Shown here: positions 27,520 to 36,702 of the stretch, piece after piece
Position numbering within the stretch: position 1 is the stretch's first letter
How the letters are laid out: every line of letters begins with the position of its first letter
Source: Roseovarius arcticus
GTDB lineage: Bacteria; Pseudomonadota; Alphaproteobacteria; Rhodobacterales; Rhodobacteraceae
Direction of reading: 5' to 3'
DNA length: 64,000 bases
Assembly (NCBI RefSeq): GCF_006125015.1
Contig: NZ_SZZN01000001.1
Location: 2,976,001-3,040,000, forward strand
The notes under the pieces: model-generated
Seen by the model: the letters and a program-made list of their open reading frames with translations, nothing else
Databases searched by the model: none
Told to the model about the DNA's origin: nothing
Program-made: the position numbers and the translations under genes

Positions 27520-28160
27520 GTCGTCTTGTCCTCGTATGGGCACAAGTCGCGGATCAGGCATGTGGGACACATGGGTTTGCGCGCCTTGCAATGATAGCGG
27601 CCATGCAGGATCAGCCAGTGATGCGCATGGTGTTGAAAATCGGCCGGAACGTGGTCTTCCAGAGCGCGCTCGACCGCCACGACATCCTTGCCGGGGCAGA
27701 TGCCGGTGCGGTTGCCGACGCGAAAGATATGCGTGTCAACCGCCTGCGCCGGCATGTTCCACCACATATTCAGCACAACATTCGCCGTCTTGCGGCCCAC
27801 CCCCGGCAGCGATTGCAGGGCGGCGCGCGAATTTGGCACCTCGCCTGCGTAGTCGTCGACCAAAATCTGGCTTAGCTTGATCACGTTCTTGGCCTTTTGC
27901 CGGAAAAGGCCGATTGACTTGATATGTTCAGTGACGCCCTCAAGGCCCAGATCCAGCATCTTTTGCGGGGTATCGGCAACGGCGAACAGGCCGCGCGTGG
28001 CCCGGTTAACGCCTGCATCGGTGGCTTGCGCGCTCAGCGCGACGGCGACGACGAGAGTATAGACGTTCACATGCTCCAGCTCGCCCTGAGGCTCAGGCTC
28101 GGCCTGCTGAAAACGCTCAAAAATGGCGCGGATCGTGTGATAATCGAGTTGCTTGCTCAT
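27516..28160 (-). CDS. nth: Endonuclease III
   Basis: DNA glycosylase/AP lyase for oxidised pyrimidines, 214 residues. The helix-hairpin-helix LPGVGRKTANVVL carries catalytic K124, D142 is in VDTHIFRVGNR, and the [4Fe-4S] ligands C191, C198, C201 and C207 have the spacing C-x6-C-x2-C-x5-C. The ATG at 28160 is the natural start; longer frames run into the divergent promoter region. Divergent from the Ada-like gene: both neighbours are DNA-repair genes. Confidence 0.95.
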   Translation of the reverse strand: MSKQLDYHTIRAIFERFQQAEPEPQGELEHVNVYTLVVAVALSAQATDAGVNRATRGLFAVADTPQKMLDLGLEGVTEHIKSIGLFRQKAKNVIKLSQILVDDYAGEVPNSRAALQSLPGVGRKTANVVLNMWWNMPAQAVDTHIFRVGNRTGICPGKDVVAVERALEDHVPADFQHHAHHWLILHGRYHCKARKPMCPTCLIRDLCPYEDKTT

Positions 28161-28257
28161 GGCGCCTCTAATGGCGCGGTTTGCGCCATTGCGCAACATT
28201 CGGGTCGCGGCAAAGGGGCGGCACGCGTAGATTGATGGCCAAAGAGGAGATAATCCC

Positions 28258-29094
28258 ATGAGCGATCAGAGCTATCATTTCAATGTTATGCGCCGCGCAA
28301 TCGAGGTGATCGATGCAGGCGGCCCGGGCATGACGCTGGACCAGCTTGCTGCCGAAATGGGCATGAGCGCTGCGCATTTTCAGCGGCTGTTCTCAGGCTG
28401 GGTGGGCGTATCGCCCAAACGGTATCAGCAATATCTGACGCTGGGCCACGCCAAATCGCTGCTGGACGAGCGGCACACAATGCTGGATGCGGCGGACGCG
28501 GCAGGCCTGTCGGGCACCGGGCGCCTGCACGATCTGTTCCTGCGGTGGGAGGCGATGAGCCCCGGCGATTTTGCCCGCAAGGGCACCGGACTGCGGATCT
28601 ACTGGGGCTGGTTCGATAGCCCCTTTGGCACCGCGTTGGTGATGGGCACGGACAAGGGCATCTGTGGCATCGGTTTCGCCGCCGAGGCGGGCGAGAAGGC
28701 GACGATGGCAGATTTGGTGGCCCGCTGGCCACGCGCAGAGTTTATCGAGGATGCGGAGCGCCTGCGCCCTTGGGCACTCAACGCCTTCCGCGCCGAACAC
28801 AATGAGGCGACACCGCTTTTTCTGATCGGTGCGCCCTTTCAGATCAAGGTGTGGGAGGCGCTGCTGGCTATCCCGTCGGGACACGTCACCACCTATAGCC
28901 AGATTGCCGGAGCGATCGGCCATCCCAAGGCTGTGCGCGCTGTCGGCACCGCTGTGGGGCGCAATCCGATCAGCCTGCTGATCCCCTGCCACCGCGCGCT
29001 ACGCAAATCTGGTGGCCTTGGCGGGTATCACTGGGGTCTGCCAGTTAAACGCGGTATTCTGGCGTGGGAGAGCGCGCGCGCCGAGGCCGGATGA
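28258..29094 (+). CDS. Ada-like AraC-type regulator/methylated-DNA-cysteine methyltransferase
   Basis: Protein of 278 residues. An AraC-type helix-turn-helix fills residues 8-105; the O6-alkylguanine-DNA alkyltransferase domain follows with the acceptor C244 in IPCHRAL and FQIKVWEALLAIPSGHVTTY before it. Compared with E. coli Ada, the N-terminal zinc domain that senses methylphosphotriesters is missing, so it probably repairs O6-methylguanine directly and may act as a regulator. GGAG lies 8 bases before the ATG. Divergent from nth. Confidence 0.92.
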   Translation: MSDQSYHFNVMRRAIEVIDAGGPGMTLDQLAAEMGMSAAHFQRLFSGWVGVSPKRYQQYLTLGHAKSLLDERHTMLDAADAAGLSGTGRLHDLFLRWEAMSPGDFARKGTGLRIYWGWFDSPFGTALVMGTDKGICGIGFAAEAGEKATMADLVARWPRAEFIEDAERLRPWALNAFRAEHNEATPLFLIGAPFQIKVWEALLAIPSGHVTTYSQIAGAIGHPKAVRAVGTAVGRNPISLLIPCHRALRKSGGLGGYHWGLPVKRGILAWESARAEAG

Positions 29095-29221
29095 TGCTTC
29101 GTGGAAATGCGCGGATTGCTGCCGATTTGCGCGGTATTGTGTATTGGGCATGGCCCCTTGCCACCCTATAGTCCGCCCAAGTCCGACTGACCGGGCAAAG
29201 CATATACAGGGCTAAATTACC

Positions 29222-29887
29222 ATGATCCTAGCGAAAAAATCCCTTCTTCTCAGCGCTGGTGCTGCATTGATGCTGACGACAGCCTGCGACAGCACCCAAG
29301 GCTACGGCACTGGCACTGGCACGAACAAGACACAGCAGGGCGCATTAATAGGCGGCCTTGCTGGCGCCGTAACCGGCGCTGTGGCCAGCGACAAAAAGGG
29401 TAAGGGCGCACTTATCGGTGGTGCCATCGGCGCACTGGGCGGGGCCGCGATTGGCAACGCACTGGACAAGCAGGAGGCCGAGCTTCGCCGTGATCTGGAA
29501 AATGACCGCGTTCAGATTAACAACACCGGCGACCGCCTAATCGTGACCTTACCGCAGGACATCCTCTTTGCCGTCGACAGCGCGGCGGTCAATAGCGCAC
29601 TGCGCGGTGATCTGCTGACTGTGGCAGACAGCCTGCAAAACTATCCCGGCAGCACAGTGCAAGTCGTCGGCCACACCGACAATACTGGCGCTGCTGCATA
29701 TAATCAGGATCTGTCCGAACGTCGCGCCAGCGCAGTTGCCGATGTGCTGCGGCAGGGCGGGGTCGCCTACAACCGTGTCCGTACCTTTGGCCGCGGCGAG
29801 GATCAGCCAATATCATCAAACCTGACCGATGCAGGCAAGGCGCAGAACCGCCGGGTCGAAATCGTCATCCTGCCGAACGCGCAGTAA
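29222..29887 (+). CDS. OmpA family lipoprotein
   Basis: Outer-membrane lipoprotein of 221 residues. A lipoprotein signal ends at C22 (LTTAC). Next comes a glycine-zipper stretch (IGGLAGAVTGAVAS, LIGGAIGALGGAAIG, about 42-80) and then the OmpA C-terminal peptidoglycan-binding domain (about 105-221) with VVGHTDNTGAAAYNQDLSERRA. Members of this group (YiaD-like) tie the outer membrane to the cell wall. Confidence 0.93.
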   Translation: MILAKKSLLLSAGAALMLTTACDSTQGYGTGTGTNKTQQGALIGGLAGAVTGAVASDKKGKGALIGGAIGALGGAAIGNALDKQEAELRRDLENDRVQINNTGDRLIVTLPQDILFAVDSAAVNSALRGDLLTVADSLQNYPGSTVQVVGHTDNTGAAAYNQDLSERRASAVADVLRQGGVAYNRVRTFGRGEDQPISSNLTDAGKAQNRRVEIVILPNAQ

Positions 29888-29941
29888 TCGCCGTCGCACA
29901 AGGCAGCATGCGGGCTGCCTTGTGCGCGACCGCCGGGATGC

Positions 29942-30449
29942 GTGATGCTGGCACATACGATCAGACATTTTGAACCCTGCGATGCCGCTGCGTTGGCGAT
30001 GCTTATGCACGCAAGTGTCCATGCTACAGGTGGGCCCGATTATACGCCCCGCCAGGTTGGCAGCGTGGAGCCCGCGTGCCATGACGCCGGACGCATTTCT
30101 TGCTCGGATAGGGGACGGGCGCGTCATTTGGGTTGCCGTGGATTTACATGGCCGGTTAGTGGGCTTTGCCGAGCTTGGTCAAGACGGGCATATCGACTGT
30201 TTTTACTGCCATCCCGCTAGGCAGGGCATCGGGCGCGCGCTGTTCCTATTGCTTGAGGCGTGGGCGAAGGCGCACGGTATTCGCAAGTTGTCGGTTGAGG
30301 CCAGTGAGGGCGCGCGCCCGTTCTTTTTGCGCATGGGGTTCTCTTGTGGCGAGCGCCGCGAGATTTGCCGGGGCGGCGAGATGCTGCACAACTGGGCGAT
30401 GGCAAAACCGCTACTGTTACAGGCACCGGCTGCACCTGCCCTTTCTTGA
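29942..30449 (+). pseudogene. GNAT acetyltransferase, frameshifted
   Basis: The N-terminal part is read from 29942 or 29945 (MLAHTIRHFEPCDAAALAML through DYTPRQV) and the rest from the next frame (AAWSPRAMTPDAFLARI through HNWAMAKPL), which carries the acetyl-CoA loop HPARQGIGRALFLL. Removing one G of the GG at 30059-30060 joins both parts into one protein of about 168 residues with the usual GNAT opening and the conserved YTP-x-Q-V-x-AWSP stretch. The second frame starts at an ATG at 29970, but its first 25 residues are not family-like. The change may be a true lesion or a sequencing error. Confidence 0.82.
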
Positions 30450-30512
30450 CCTACGCCCTCCTTCGCGATACCCGAATTGCCAACGTGCATAACCTCATAA
30501 GGACGGCCCCAC

Positions 30513-31619
30513 ATGAGCACCCCTTCCCTTCTAATCCTGCCCGGTGACGGGATCGGCCCCGAAGTCATGGCCGAGGTGACCAAGATCATTGATTGGTACG
30601 CTGCCAACAGAGATATGCCCTTCGACGTTACGACCGACCTCGTGGGTGGCTGCGCCTATGACAAGCACGGCACGCCCCTGCATGACGACACTATGGCAAA
30701 GGCGCAGGAGGTGGACGCCGTGCTGCTGGGTGCCGTGGGCGGGCCGAAATACGACGATCTGGACTTTTCGGTCAAGCCTGAGCGCGGCCTGCTGCGCCTG
30801 CGCAAGGAAATGGACCTCTTTGCCAACTTGCGCCCGGCGCAATGCTTTGACGCGCTAGCGGATTTTTCGTCGCTGAAGAAAGAGATCGTCGCCGGCCTCG
30901 ACATCATGATCGTGCGAGAGCTGACCAGCGGCATCTATTTCGGCGAACCGCGCGGTATTTTCGTGGAAAACGGCGAGCGTGTGGGCATCAATACCCAGCG
31001 CTACACAACGTCTGAGATCGACCGCGTCGCGCGCGCCGCGTTTGAGCTTGCCCGCCGCCGCGGCAACAAGGTCTGCTCGATGGAGAAGGCCAACGTGATG
31101 GAGAGCGGCATCCTGTGGCGCGAGGTCGTCACAGCCGTCCACGCCGAAAGCTACGCCGATGTCGAGCTGTCGCATATGTATGCCGACGCCGGCGCGATGC
31201 AGTTATGCCGCAACCCCAAACAGTTCGACGTAATCGTGACCGACAACCTTTTCGGCGACATTCTGTCCGACGCTGCCGCAATGCTGACCGGCTCACTTGG
31301 GATGCTACCGTCGGCCAGCCTTGGCGCCCCGATGGCGAACGGTCGGCCCAAGGCACTGTATGAGCCGGTTCATGGCTCGGCCCCCGATATCACCGGACAG
31401 GGCAAGGCCAATCCCATTGCCTGCATCCTCAGCTTTGCCATGGCGCTGCGCTATTCGTTCGATCACGGCGATGAGGCCGGCAGGCTAGAGCGCGCTGTCG
31501 AGGCCGTGCTGGCGCAGGGCGCCCGTACCTCCGACCTGATGGGCCCGGACGGCGGCACGCCGCTGAGCACAGGCCAGATGGGTGACGCGATCATTGAGGC
31601 GCTGAACGCGAGCCTTTGA
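30513..31619 (+). CDS. leuB: 3-isopropylmalate dehydrogenase
   Basis: Third enzyme of leucine synthesis: oxidises and decarboxylates 3-isopropylmalate with NAD. At 368 residues it is full length. Family blocks: [31 protein letters not shown], the arginine-rich [16 protein letters not shown], and [32 protein letters not shown] lies 9 bases before the ATG. leuC and leuD are not in the window. A terminator follows directly. Confidence 0.97.
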   Translation: MSTPSLLILPGDGIGPEVMAEVTKIIDWYAANRDMPFDVTTDLVGGCAYDKHGTPLHDDTMAKAQEVDAVLLGAVGGPKYDDLDFSVKPERGLLRLRKEMDLFANLRPAQCFDALADFSSLKKEIVAGLDIMIVRELTSGIYFGEPRGIFVENGERVGINTQRYTTSEIDRVARAAFELARRRGNKVCSMEKANVMESGILWREVVTAVHAESYADVELSHMYADAGAMQLCRNPKQFDVIVTDNLFGDILSDAAAMLTGSLGMLPSASLGAPMANGRPKALYEPVHGSAPDITGQGKANPIACILSFAMALRYSFDHGDEAGRLERAVEAVLAQGARTSDLMGPDGGTPLSTGQMGDAIIEALNASL

Positions 31620-31647
31620 TGCCGTTTTAGTGCGAAAATTACAAAAG

Positions 31648-31676
31648 ACCCCGGCGAGCCATCGTTCGGGGTTTTT
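31648..31676 (+). terminator. Rho-independent terminator after leuB
   Basis: Stem ACCCCG (31648-31653) with CGGGGT (31667-31672), followed by a run of five T. It starts 28 bases past the leuB stop. Confidence 0.8.
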
Positions 31677-31871
31677 CGTGCGTTCAAAGCAAGAACCGCG
31701 GGACTGGTGATTGGTGCACCATCCGATAATCGCAGCAGCGCCTCTGCGCGGTGACGGTCGAAGACGACGGGCTGCTGTAAAAACCCAGTGCATAAGACGT
31801 CGCTTGGGAACGAATGCAATGGTAGCGTGGCTTGCATAAATCGCGGATAGCCATTATTTCCGCGGCACGGT

Positions 31872-31948
31872 CGGGCTGTAGCGCAGCCTGGTAGCGCACC
31901 TGCTTCGGGAGCAGGGGGTCGGAGGTTCGAATCCTCTCAGCCCGACCA
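31872..31948 (+). tRNA. tRNA-Pro (anticodon CGG)
   Basis: Acceptor stem CGGGCTG pairs with CAGCCCG, the ACCA end is encoded, and the T loop GGTTCGAATCC is present. The anticodon stem CCTGC/GCAGG encloses the loop TTCGGGA, so the anticodon is CGG (codon CCG). The mosaic accessory region begins directly after this gene, so it is a candidate island boundary. Confidence 0.95.
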
Positions 31949-32118
31949 GACACCCTATGCTTTCCAGACGCTTCGCCTTTGTCTTGGAAAGACTGCGTGT
32001 ATTCGGGAGCTTGCGGGCTATCCGTTCAATTGCAGACCCGCTCGTGGTGCCAACCATGCCCCAATTTACCGAGAAGTCTGGGCGCGCCATTTCCGCGATA
32101 CGAGTTTGGTGAGGGTGT

Positions 32119-33759
32119 CTAGAGGGTTGCGATCACGGCACGCTGCTCTGCCCAGCCCGGCGGCAGCGCGTGGCGATTGCACCAGTCGGATTTCAGGCCG
32201 AGAGGCTGGGTGCCTTCCAAAATGTCCCGGACGATGTCGGGCGCCAGAAAGGCGAGGTCAATCACCTGCTGAACACGGCGCGTCGATGTTCCATGTGTCT
32301 CAGCGATCTGCGTGAAGGTTTTGCCAGCCTTCACCTCCTCGAACCACTGATGCGCTTTGGCGATGTTCGCGATCAGCTTCATATCTCGCGTTGTCGGTGT
32401 GCCCTCCAAAATCAATCTGGTTTCCACACCGCGCTTGCGCAACTGGAAGAGCGCCTCGAACTTGATTGATGCTTCAGGAATTAATTCTCGATCAAGATCG
32501 AATAGCTCTGCGACAGCTTCATTATCGAGGTGGATCACCAGCTTGCCTGGTAGGATCTCGACCCTATCAATTAAAGCAAGAACAGATGCGATCTGGCCGT
32601 CCTTAACCTGTGTCTGGAGACGCGCATGACAGCGCCCGATCTCATCACTGGCCGCGTCGTGTAACAGGGCGTTCTGAAACACTGGCGAAGACAAACGTTG
32701 GCGAACAAGATGCGCGATCTTAATCTCTAGCTCCTCTGCAGGAAGGCGCCAGCCATCAAGGTTCGCCTCGCCGCTGCATTTGATCAGCCGGTGGGAGATG
32801 TAGTATCTGATCCGCGTGCCGCGCTTTGTCTTGGTGTGAGACGGGGTCAGCCTGTCGCCGGTCTCATCGAAGAGCTTGCCGCAGAGGAGAGATGCGTTCT
32901 TCGATGTTTTTTTCTCCCGGTCTTTTGCGGTGTTCTGCTGCAGCATTGTCTGAACATGGTTCCAGCGCACCGGATCGATGATTGCGTCATGCTGCCCATC
33001 GTGGATGAGCGTTTTGTGACGCACCCGGCCCGCGTAGATTGGATTGGTGAGGATATGATGAATGTGGCTGCGATCGAACGTGCCTCCGCCGCTGACTTTG
33101 CCCTTCGACGTCTGGCGCACACGCGAGCGCAGGTTTAGACGGTCCGCTTCCTCCTTCACCGCGCGAGCCGTCCCCAACTTTTCGTATAGATCGTAGATCG
33201 TTCGAACGGTCTTTGCCTCTCCCTCATGAATCGTGAGTGTTCGGCCATTAGGCTCATAGCCGATGGGGACCTTGCCGCCCATCCAGAGGCCTCGGCGCTT
33301 GGAGGCGGCAATCTTGTCCCGGATACGTTCGGCCGTCACCTCCCGCTCGAACTGCGCGAAACTCATCAGCATATTGAGGGTCAGGCGCCCCATGCTCGTG
33401 GCCGTGTTGAAGGATTGGGTGACGGAGACGAATGAGGCATCGGAGGCGTCGAGACGGTCAACAATCTTGGCAAAGTCGGTCAGCGATCTGGTCAGGCGGT
33501 CGATCTTGTAGACGATGATCTGGTCGACAAGGCCCTTCTCAACGTGCTGGAGCAACTCCTTCAATCCTGGCCTCTCCATGGTGCCGCCTGAGATGCCCCC
33601 GTCGTCGTATTGTGCCGGCAGCAGCACCCACCCCTCGTGCTTCTGGCTGGCGACATATGCAGCACAGGCGTCCCGTTGCGCGTCGAGAGAGTTGAACTCC
33701 TGCTCCAGGCCCTCTTCCGTCGACTTGCGGGTATAGATCGCGCAGCGGATTTTCTTCAT
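32119..33759 (-). CDS. Large serine recombinase
   Basis: Site-specific recombinase of 546 residues. The N-terminal resolvase domain has the catalytic serine S13 in YTRKSTEEG and the conserved FNSLDAQRDAC and VYKIDRLTRS blocks. The recombinase DNA-binding domain follows (about 165-300), and then a long C-terminal region with a coiled-coil-like part. It would cut and rejoin DNA to move or invert a segment. Start overlaps the DUF2924 stop by 4 bases, making a three-gene cassette DUF3489-DUF2924-recombinase. It is only 170 bases from tRNA-Pro. Confidence 0.93.
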   Translation of the reverse strand: MKKIRCAIYTRKSTEEGLEQEFNSLDAQRDACAAYVASQKHEGWVLLPAQYDDGGISGGTMERPGLKELLQHVEKGLVDQIIVYKIDRLTRSLTDFAKIVDRLDASDASFVSVTQSFNTATSMGRLTLNMLMSFAQFEREVTAERIRDKIAASKRRGLWMGGKVPIGYEPNGRTLTIHEGEAKTVRTIYDLYEKLGTARAVKEEADRLNLRSRVRQTSKGKVSGGGTFDRSHIHHILTNPIYAGRVRHKTLIHDGQHDAIIDPVRWNHVQTMLQQNTAKDREKKTSKNASLLCGKLFDETGDRLTPSHTKTKRGTRIRYYISHRLIKCSGEANLDGWRLPAEELEIKIAHLVRQRLSSPVFQNALLHDAASDEIGRCHARLQTQVKDGQIASVLALIDRVEILPGKLVIHLDNEAVAELFDLDRELIPEASIKFEALFQLRKRGVETRLILEGTPTTRDMKLIANIAKAHQWFEEVKAGKTFTQIAETHGTSTRRVQQVIDLAFLAPDIVRDILEGTQPLGLKSDWCNRHALPPGWAEQRAVIATL

Positions 33760-34166
33760 GGCTTACCGCCGATCCGGCGGGTCAGGCCAAAGAAGCGGGG
33801 ACCCGACCATGTGGCCCCCGTGATGTGTTTCGCGATGGCGGACAATGACGCCCACGTTCTGCCATCCAACTCAAAACCGTTCTCAATAACCTGCACCTGA
33901 TAGGTCCGGCCATTCCACTCCCGCACCAGTTGGGTGCCGGACCGCAGGGACGCCACCGGCGCAGCGCCGGCCGAAGTTCCTTTAACAACAGCCCGCAAGG
34001 CTCTGCGGCTTGCAGCACTCAGCCCTCCATGGGCCTTGCACTGCCCTGCATAGACCACCGCCTTGCGCAGAAAGGCCACCGATAAATGCGGCGGAGGAGG
34101 CGACCCGAAGGTCGCCTCCCATTTCGCCAGAGCGACCCGGCGATCAAGTATAGGATCATGCGGCAT
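33756..34166 (-). CDS. DUF2924 domain protein
   Basis: Protein of 136 residues with the family blocks GTQLVREWNGRTYQVQV, LDGRTWASLSAIAKHITGA and the ending FFGLTRRIGG. DUF2924 proteins are found next to serine recombinases and DUF3489 proteins on mobile elements and probably bind DNA or assist recombination. Function is not established. Overlaps DUF3489 by 11 bases and the recombinase by 4. Confidence 0.9.
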   Translation of the reverse strand: MPHDPILDRRVALAKWEATFGSPPPPHLSVAFLRKAVVYAGQCKAHGGLSAASRRALRAVVKGTSAGAAPVASLRSGTQLVREWNGRTYQVQVIENGFELDGRTWASLSAIAKHITGATWSGPRFFGLTRRIGGKP

Positions 34167-34440
34167 CCAGCTGAACCTCGGCCAATGGGGGAATCGATAG
34201 TATCGTATAGCGCGCGGGCTTGCCTTCCAGCTTTTGAGTGTCCAGCTCGTAGCCCGCCTTGCGCAGCCCGCTCAGCGCGGCCCTCGTGGAATGAAGTTGC
34301 CAGCCAAACTTGTCACTGATCGCCTTGATGTCGGCGCCGTTCTTTTGACCCAAAAGTTTGATCAACTGGTCCTTTTTTGTGATGCGTCCGCCAGCGCCAG
34401 CGTTCGATCTCGGGGCACGTTTCTGCGTTGAAATAGCCAT
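34156..34440 (-). CDS. DUF3489 domain protein
   Basis: Protein of 94 residues with a winged-helix-like domain: ITKKDQLIKLLGQKNGADI, FGWQLHSTRAALSGLRKAG and KLEGKPARYTIL. This is the DUF3489 family, a likely DNA-binding partner of the recombinase cassette. I chose ATG 34440 (MAISTQKRA), because the frame upstream is not conserved. First gene of the cassette. Confidence 0.87.
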   Translation of the reverse strand: MAISTQKRAPRSNAGAGGRITKKDQLIKLLGQKNGADIKAISDKFGWQLHSTRAALSGLRKAGYELDTQKLEGKPARYTILSIPPLAEVQLDAA

Positions 34441-35380
34441 GTCGGTCTCCTCAGAAATCAGCGAAAACATTCCGCTGCTACTGAGCAGAGCCCGGATTAA
34501 CCGGGCGACGCGCGCGCATAAGTCGACGCGTGCTGACAGTACCGCTCTGGCAGTGGAGGAAGTCCAGTCAAACAGAAAGGAAATTCGAATTTCCGGTCAA
34601 TTCGCAGCCACAGCCGATCTGTCGAGAACGCGCCATCGTGTTATTCAACAAGCCTGAGCAAAGCGGTGAAGTACTTGGCGCTTGGTCAACCCTTGAGATC
34701 AACCCCGCTCACGGCCACCGGTTTCAGCGCCAATGACAGGTCGGGGCCATGTGACCGGCTCAGGTCCACGCCAACGACACCATATAGGGCTGCGTGGAAA
34801 TCGAAGGGCGCGTATTGAACTGCTTGCATGCCCTTTATCTGAGCTCTTGCAAGTGCGGCCATGTTTATCGACGCCTTAACTGTCAGCGCCCCGACAATCG
34901 CCTCCAACTTAACATCTCCTGCTGTACTCTACTGTCATCGTGATCCGGCGGACTCATATAAAACAAGAGTGCTTGCCCGCCATCACCGTACCATTTGTGG
35001 CAAAGGGGTTGGTTGCGGGAGGGCGAAACCGCCGTCTATTGCCAGTTATTGGCTGCTGACGGTCGGTTCACACTGAGGGTGGTGTGCCTCATTGGAGTGG
35101 TCTCATTGGCGACACCGACATCAAACTGATACTGTCAAAGATTACCGCAGAACGAGAAGGTCACAGACGTCGGCGTAGGACAGTGGAAACTGACAATATC
35201 AGCGCACGGCAATAAGGATGATGTTTCGTGGATACCGGTGTCCCCTTGGACGGATCGCGGCTCATGACAGTCCCCCTCTTCTACTATGGGTCATAGTCGG
35301 CATCATCATTGCAAGCTAGTCAATGCAACAGTCCCCATTTCGCGCCATGAGGTTAGGCGTCAAACCGTTAGCACGTTAGC
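34441..35380. other. Gene-poor stretch upstream of the recombinase cassette
   Basis: I find no convincing gene in this stretch of 940 bases. A minus-strand frame at 34686-34907 (73 residues) has no ribosome-binding site or family likeness. The first 160 bases should hold the promoter of the DUF3489-recombinase cassette, and the palindrome at 34579-34594 lies there. Confidence 0.5.
34579..34594. promoter_or_regulatory. Perfect 16-bp palindrome, candidate operator
   Basis: GGAAATTCGAATTTCC is an exact palindrome about 140 bases upstream of the DUF3489 start. Its length fits a dimeric repressor site or a recombinase core. No second copy was noticed. Confidence 0.35.
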
Positions 35381-35808
35381 TCAGAGCCTGGCTAAAATGC
35401 GGTTGGCGAGTCCGTGGCGCTTCATTGATTTCTTGAGGAATTTCAATGCCGCTTTGTGATCTCGGCGCTTCGTGACGAAACTTTCCAACGCTTCACCCTC
35501 GTGATCAACCTCGCGCCACAGGTAGTGTCGCTCGCCGTTGATCTTCACGAAAACTCGTCCAAATGCCACTGCCAGTTCGAATGCGACCACATCTGCTGCA
35601 CCCGTTTTCGACGGATTTCTGCGGCGAACATTGGGCCAAACCGGTTCCACCAGTACCGCACCATTTCATGGCTCATGTCGATCCTGCGCTCGTGCAGCAG
35701 GTCCTCGACGTTTCGGAGCGAAGGGGAAAAGCGAACGCACATCATGACTGCCAGGCGGATGATCTCAGGGCAGCTGTGAAACTACTTGAAGGGGTCGCGT
35801 TTTGTCAT
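35381..35808 (-). pseudogene. IS6 family transposase relic
   Basis: Read on the minus strand from ATG 35808: MTKRDPFK, an in-frame TAG where the family has an aromatic residue, then SLRNVEDLLHERRIDMSHEM and YWWNRFGPMFAAEIRRKRVQ, then the DDE block in WHLDE. Here one base is lost near 35553-35554, and the next frame continues VFVKINGERHYLWREVDHEG and FVTKRRDHKAALKFLKK. The C-terminal third is missing. With a stop and a frameshift it cannot make an active transposase. Confidence 0.85.
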
Positions 35809-36034
35809 GGATAGATGCGACGAAACTGCCCTGCCCGACTCAAGCCAGTTTCTTCTGACAAAGCCCAAATCCGATGTGAGCAAGCGTCTGGTGAACAGGC
35901 AGAGCACGCCGCGCAGAAGCCAAGCCTGACCATAAAAGGCGAAACGCAGCGGCGCTCCGAACCCAGCATGCGGTCAGCCGACGGGGTCTCTCCCGGTTTA
36001 GGTCGCACGACCCGTTGTGTGGACACGATAATAG

Positions 36035-36217
36035 TCAAAAGCCGAAATCCCCTTCCGCCTTAGAGATGACTTCAAGGACTGCAATCGGCGAGGGCGCAGC
36101 GTTGTCGTTGTCATGCGCTGCGATACCGAGAAAATGCGCGACGAGATCCAGCACAATTTGATCGTCATAGCCAAATACCAACACCATCGGATCATCATAA
36201 ACCGCAAATACTTTCAT
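36035..36217 (-). CDS. Small hypothetical protein
   Basis: A possible 60-residue protein (MKVFAVYDDPMVLVFGYDDQ to KAEGDFGF), acidic, without signal or membrane segment. GGAG is 5 bases before the ATG at 36217, and the composition is protein-like. I recognise no family. It stands alone between an IS6 relic and the methyltransferase gene, and could be a leftover fragment. Confidence 0.35.
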   Translation of the reverse strand: MKVFAVYDDPMVLVFGYDDQIVLDLVAHFLGIAAHDNDNAAPSPIAVLEVISKAEGDFGF

Positions 36218-36275
36218 CACGACTCCAAGTTTGCTTCGACTTTACGATTCGCTCGTTGTCGCCAAACATTGAGGT

Positions 36276-36316
36276 CGAATTTCGGCGGATCTGCGAAATT
36301 CGCCGCGAAATTCGCC
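36276..36316. repeat. Tandem 12-bp repeat with inverted half-copy
   Basis: GCGAAATTCGCC occurs twice in direct contact (36293-36304 and 36305-36316). Just upstream CGAATTTCGGCGG (36276-36288) is an imperfect inverted copy. It lies in a 480-base stretch without a clear gene, about 390 bases before the methyltransferase start. Confidence 0.45.
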
Positions 36317-36702
36317 GCCTTTGCCACTTCAACGTCACATTGTCGGTTCAGCGCACTGCGACTTTTGTGAAGCAAGCGAAACTTTCTCACGCGGCCGATC
36401 CGGGCAGCCCTCATAGGACTCAAACAGGTCAAGCCCACAGACTGACCTCACAATTTGAGGTTGTGCTCCCATCCGGAGCCCATTTCGCAACGATGACAAC
36501 GCCAACGAATCTGGGTGTCTTACTCTTACCTCACTCAAGTTAGGTCACCGGTCTGCGCTCAGTTTGTTGTCTAATAGGAAACAATGAGGGGATAATGGCA
36601 CCACTGTGTATCAAAATCCTTGTAATGTCAGTTTGATGGCGTCACGTTTGTGAGAAAGGCCGTGTAGCAAATCATTCCCAATTGAACCTTGGAGTCTCCC
36701 CC

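Noticed and set aside
31872..31948. tRNA-Pro as attachment site of the serine recombinase
   Set aside because: No repeat of the tRNA 3' end was noticed further along, and serine recombinases do not usually use tRNA ends; kept only as a boundary marker.
31684..32090. Two minus-strand frames across tRNA-Pro
   Set aside because: Both contain the well-known false peptide made by translating a tRNA gene (GFEPPTPCSRSRCATRLRYS); not genes.
34686..34907. Minus-strand frame of 73 codons in the gene-poor stretch
   Set aside because: No recognisable domain, no ribosome-binding site and no neighbour in an operon with it; too weak to call.
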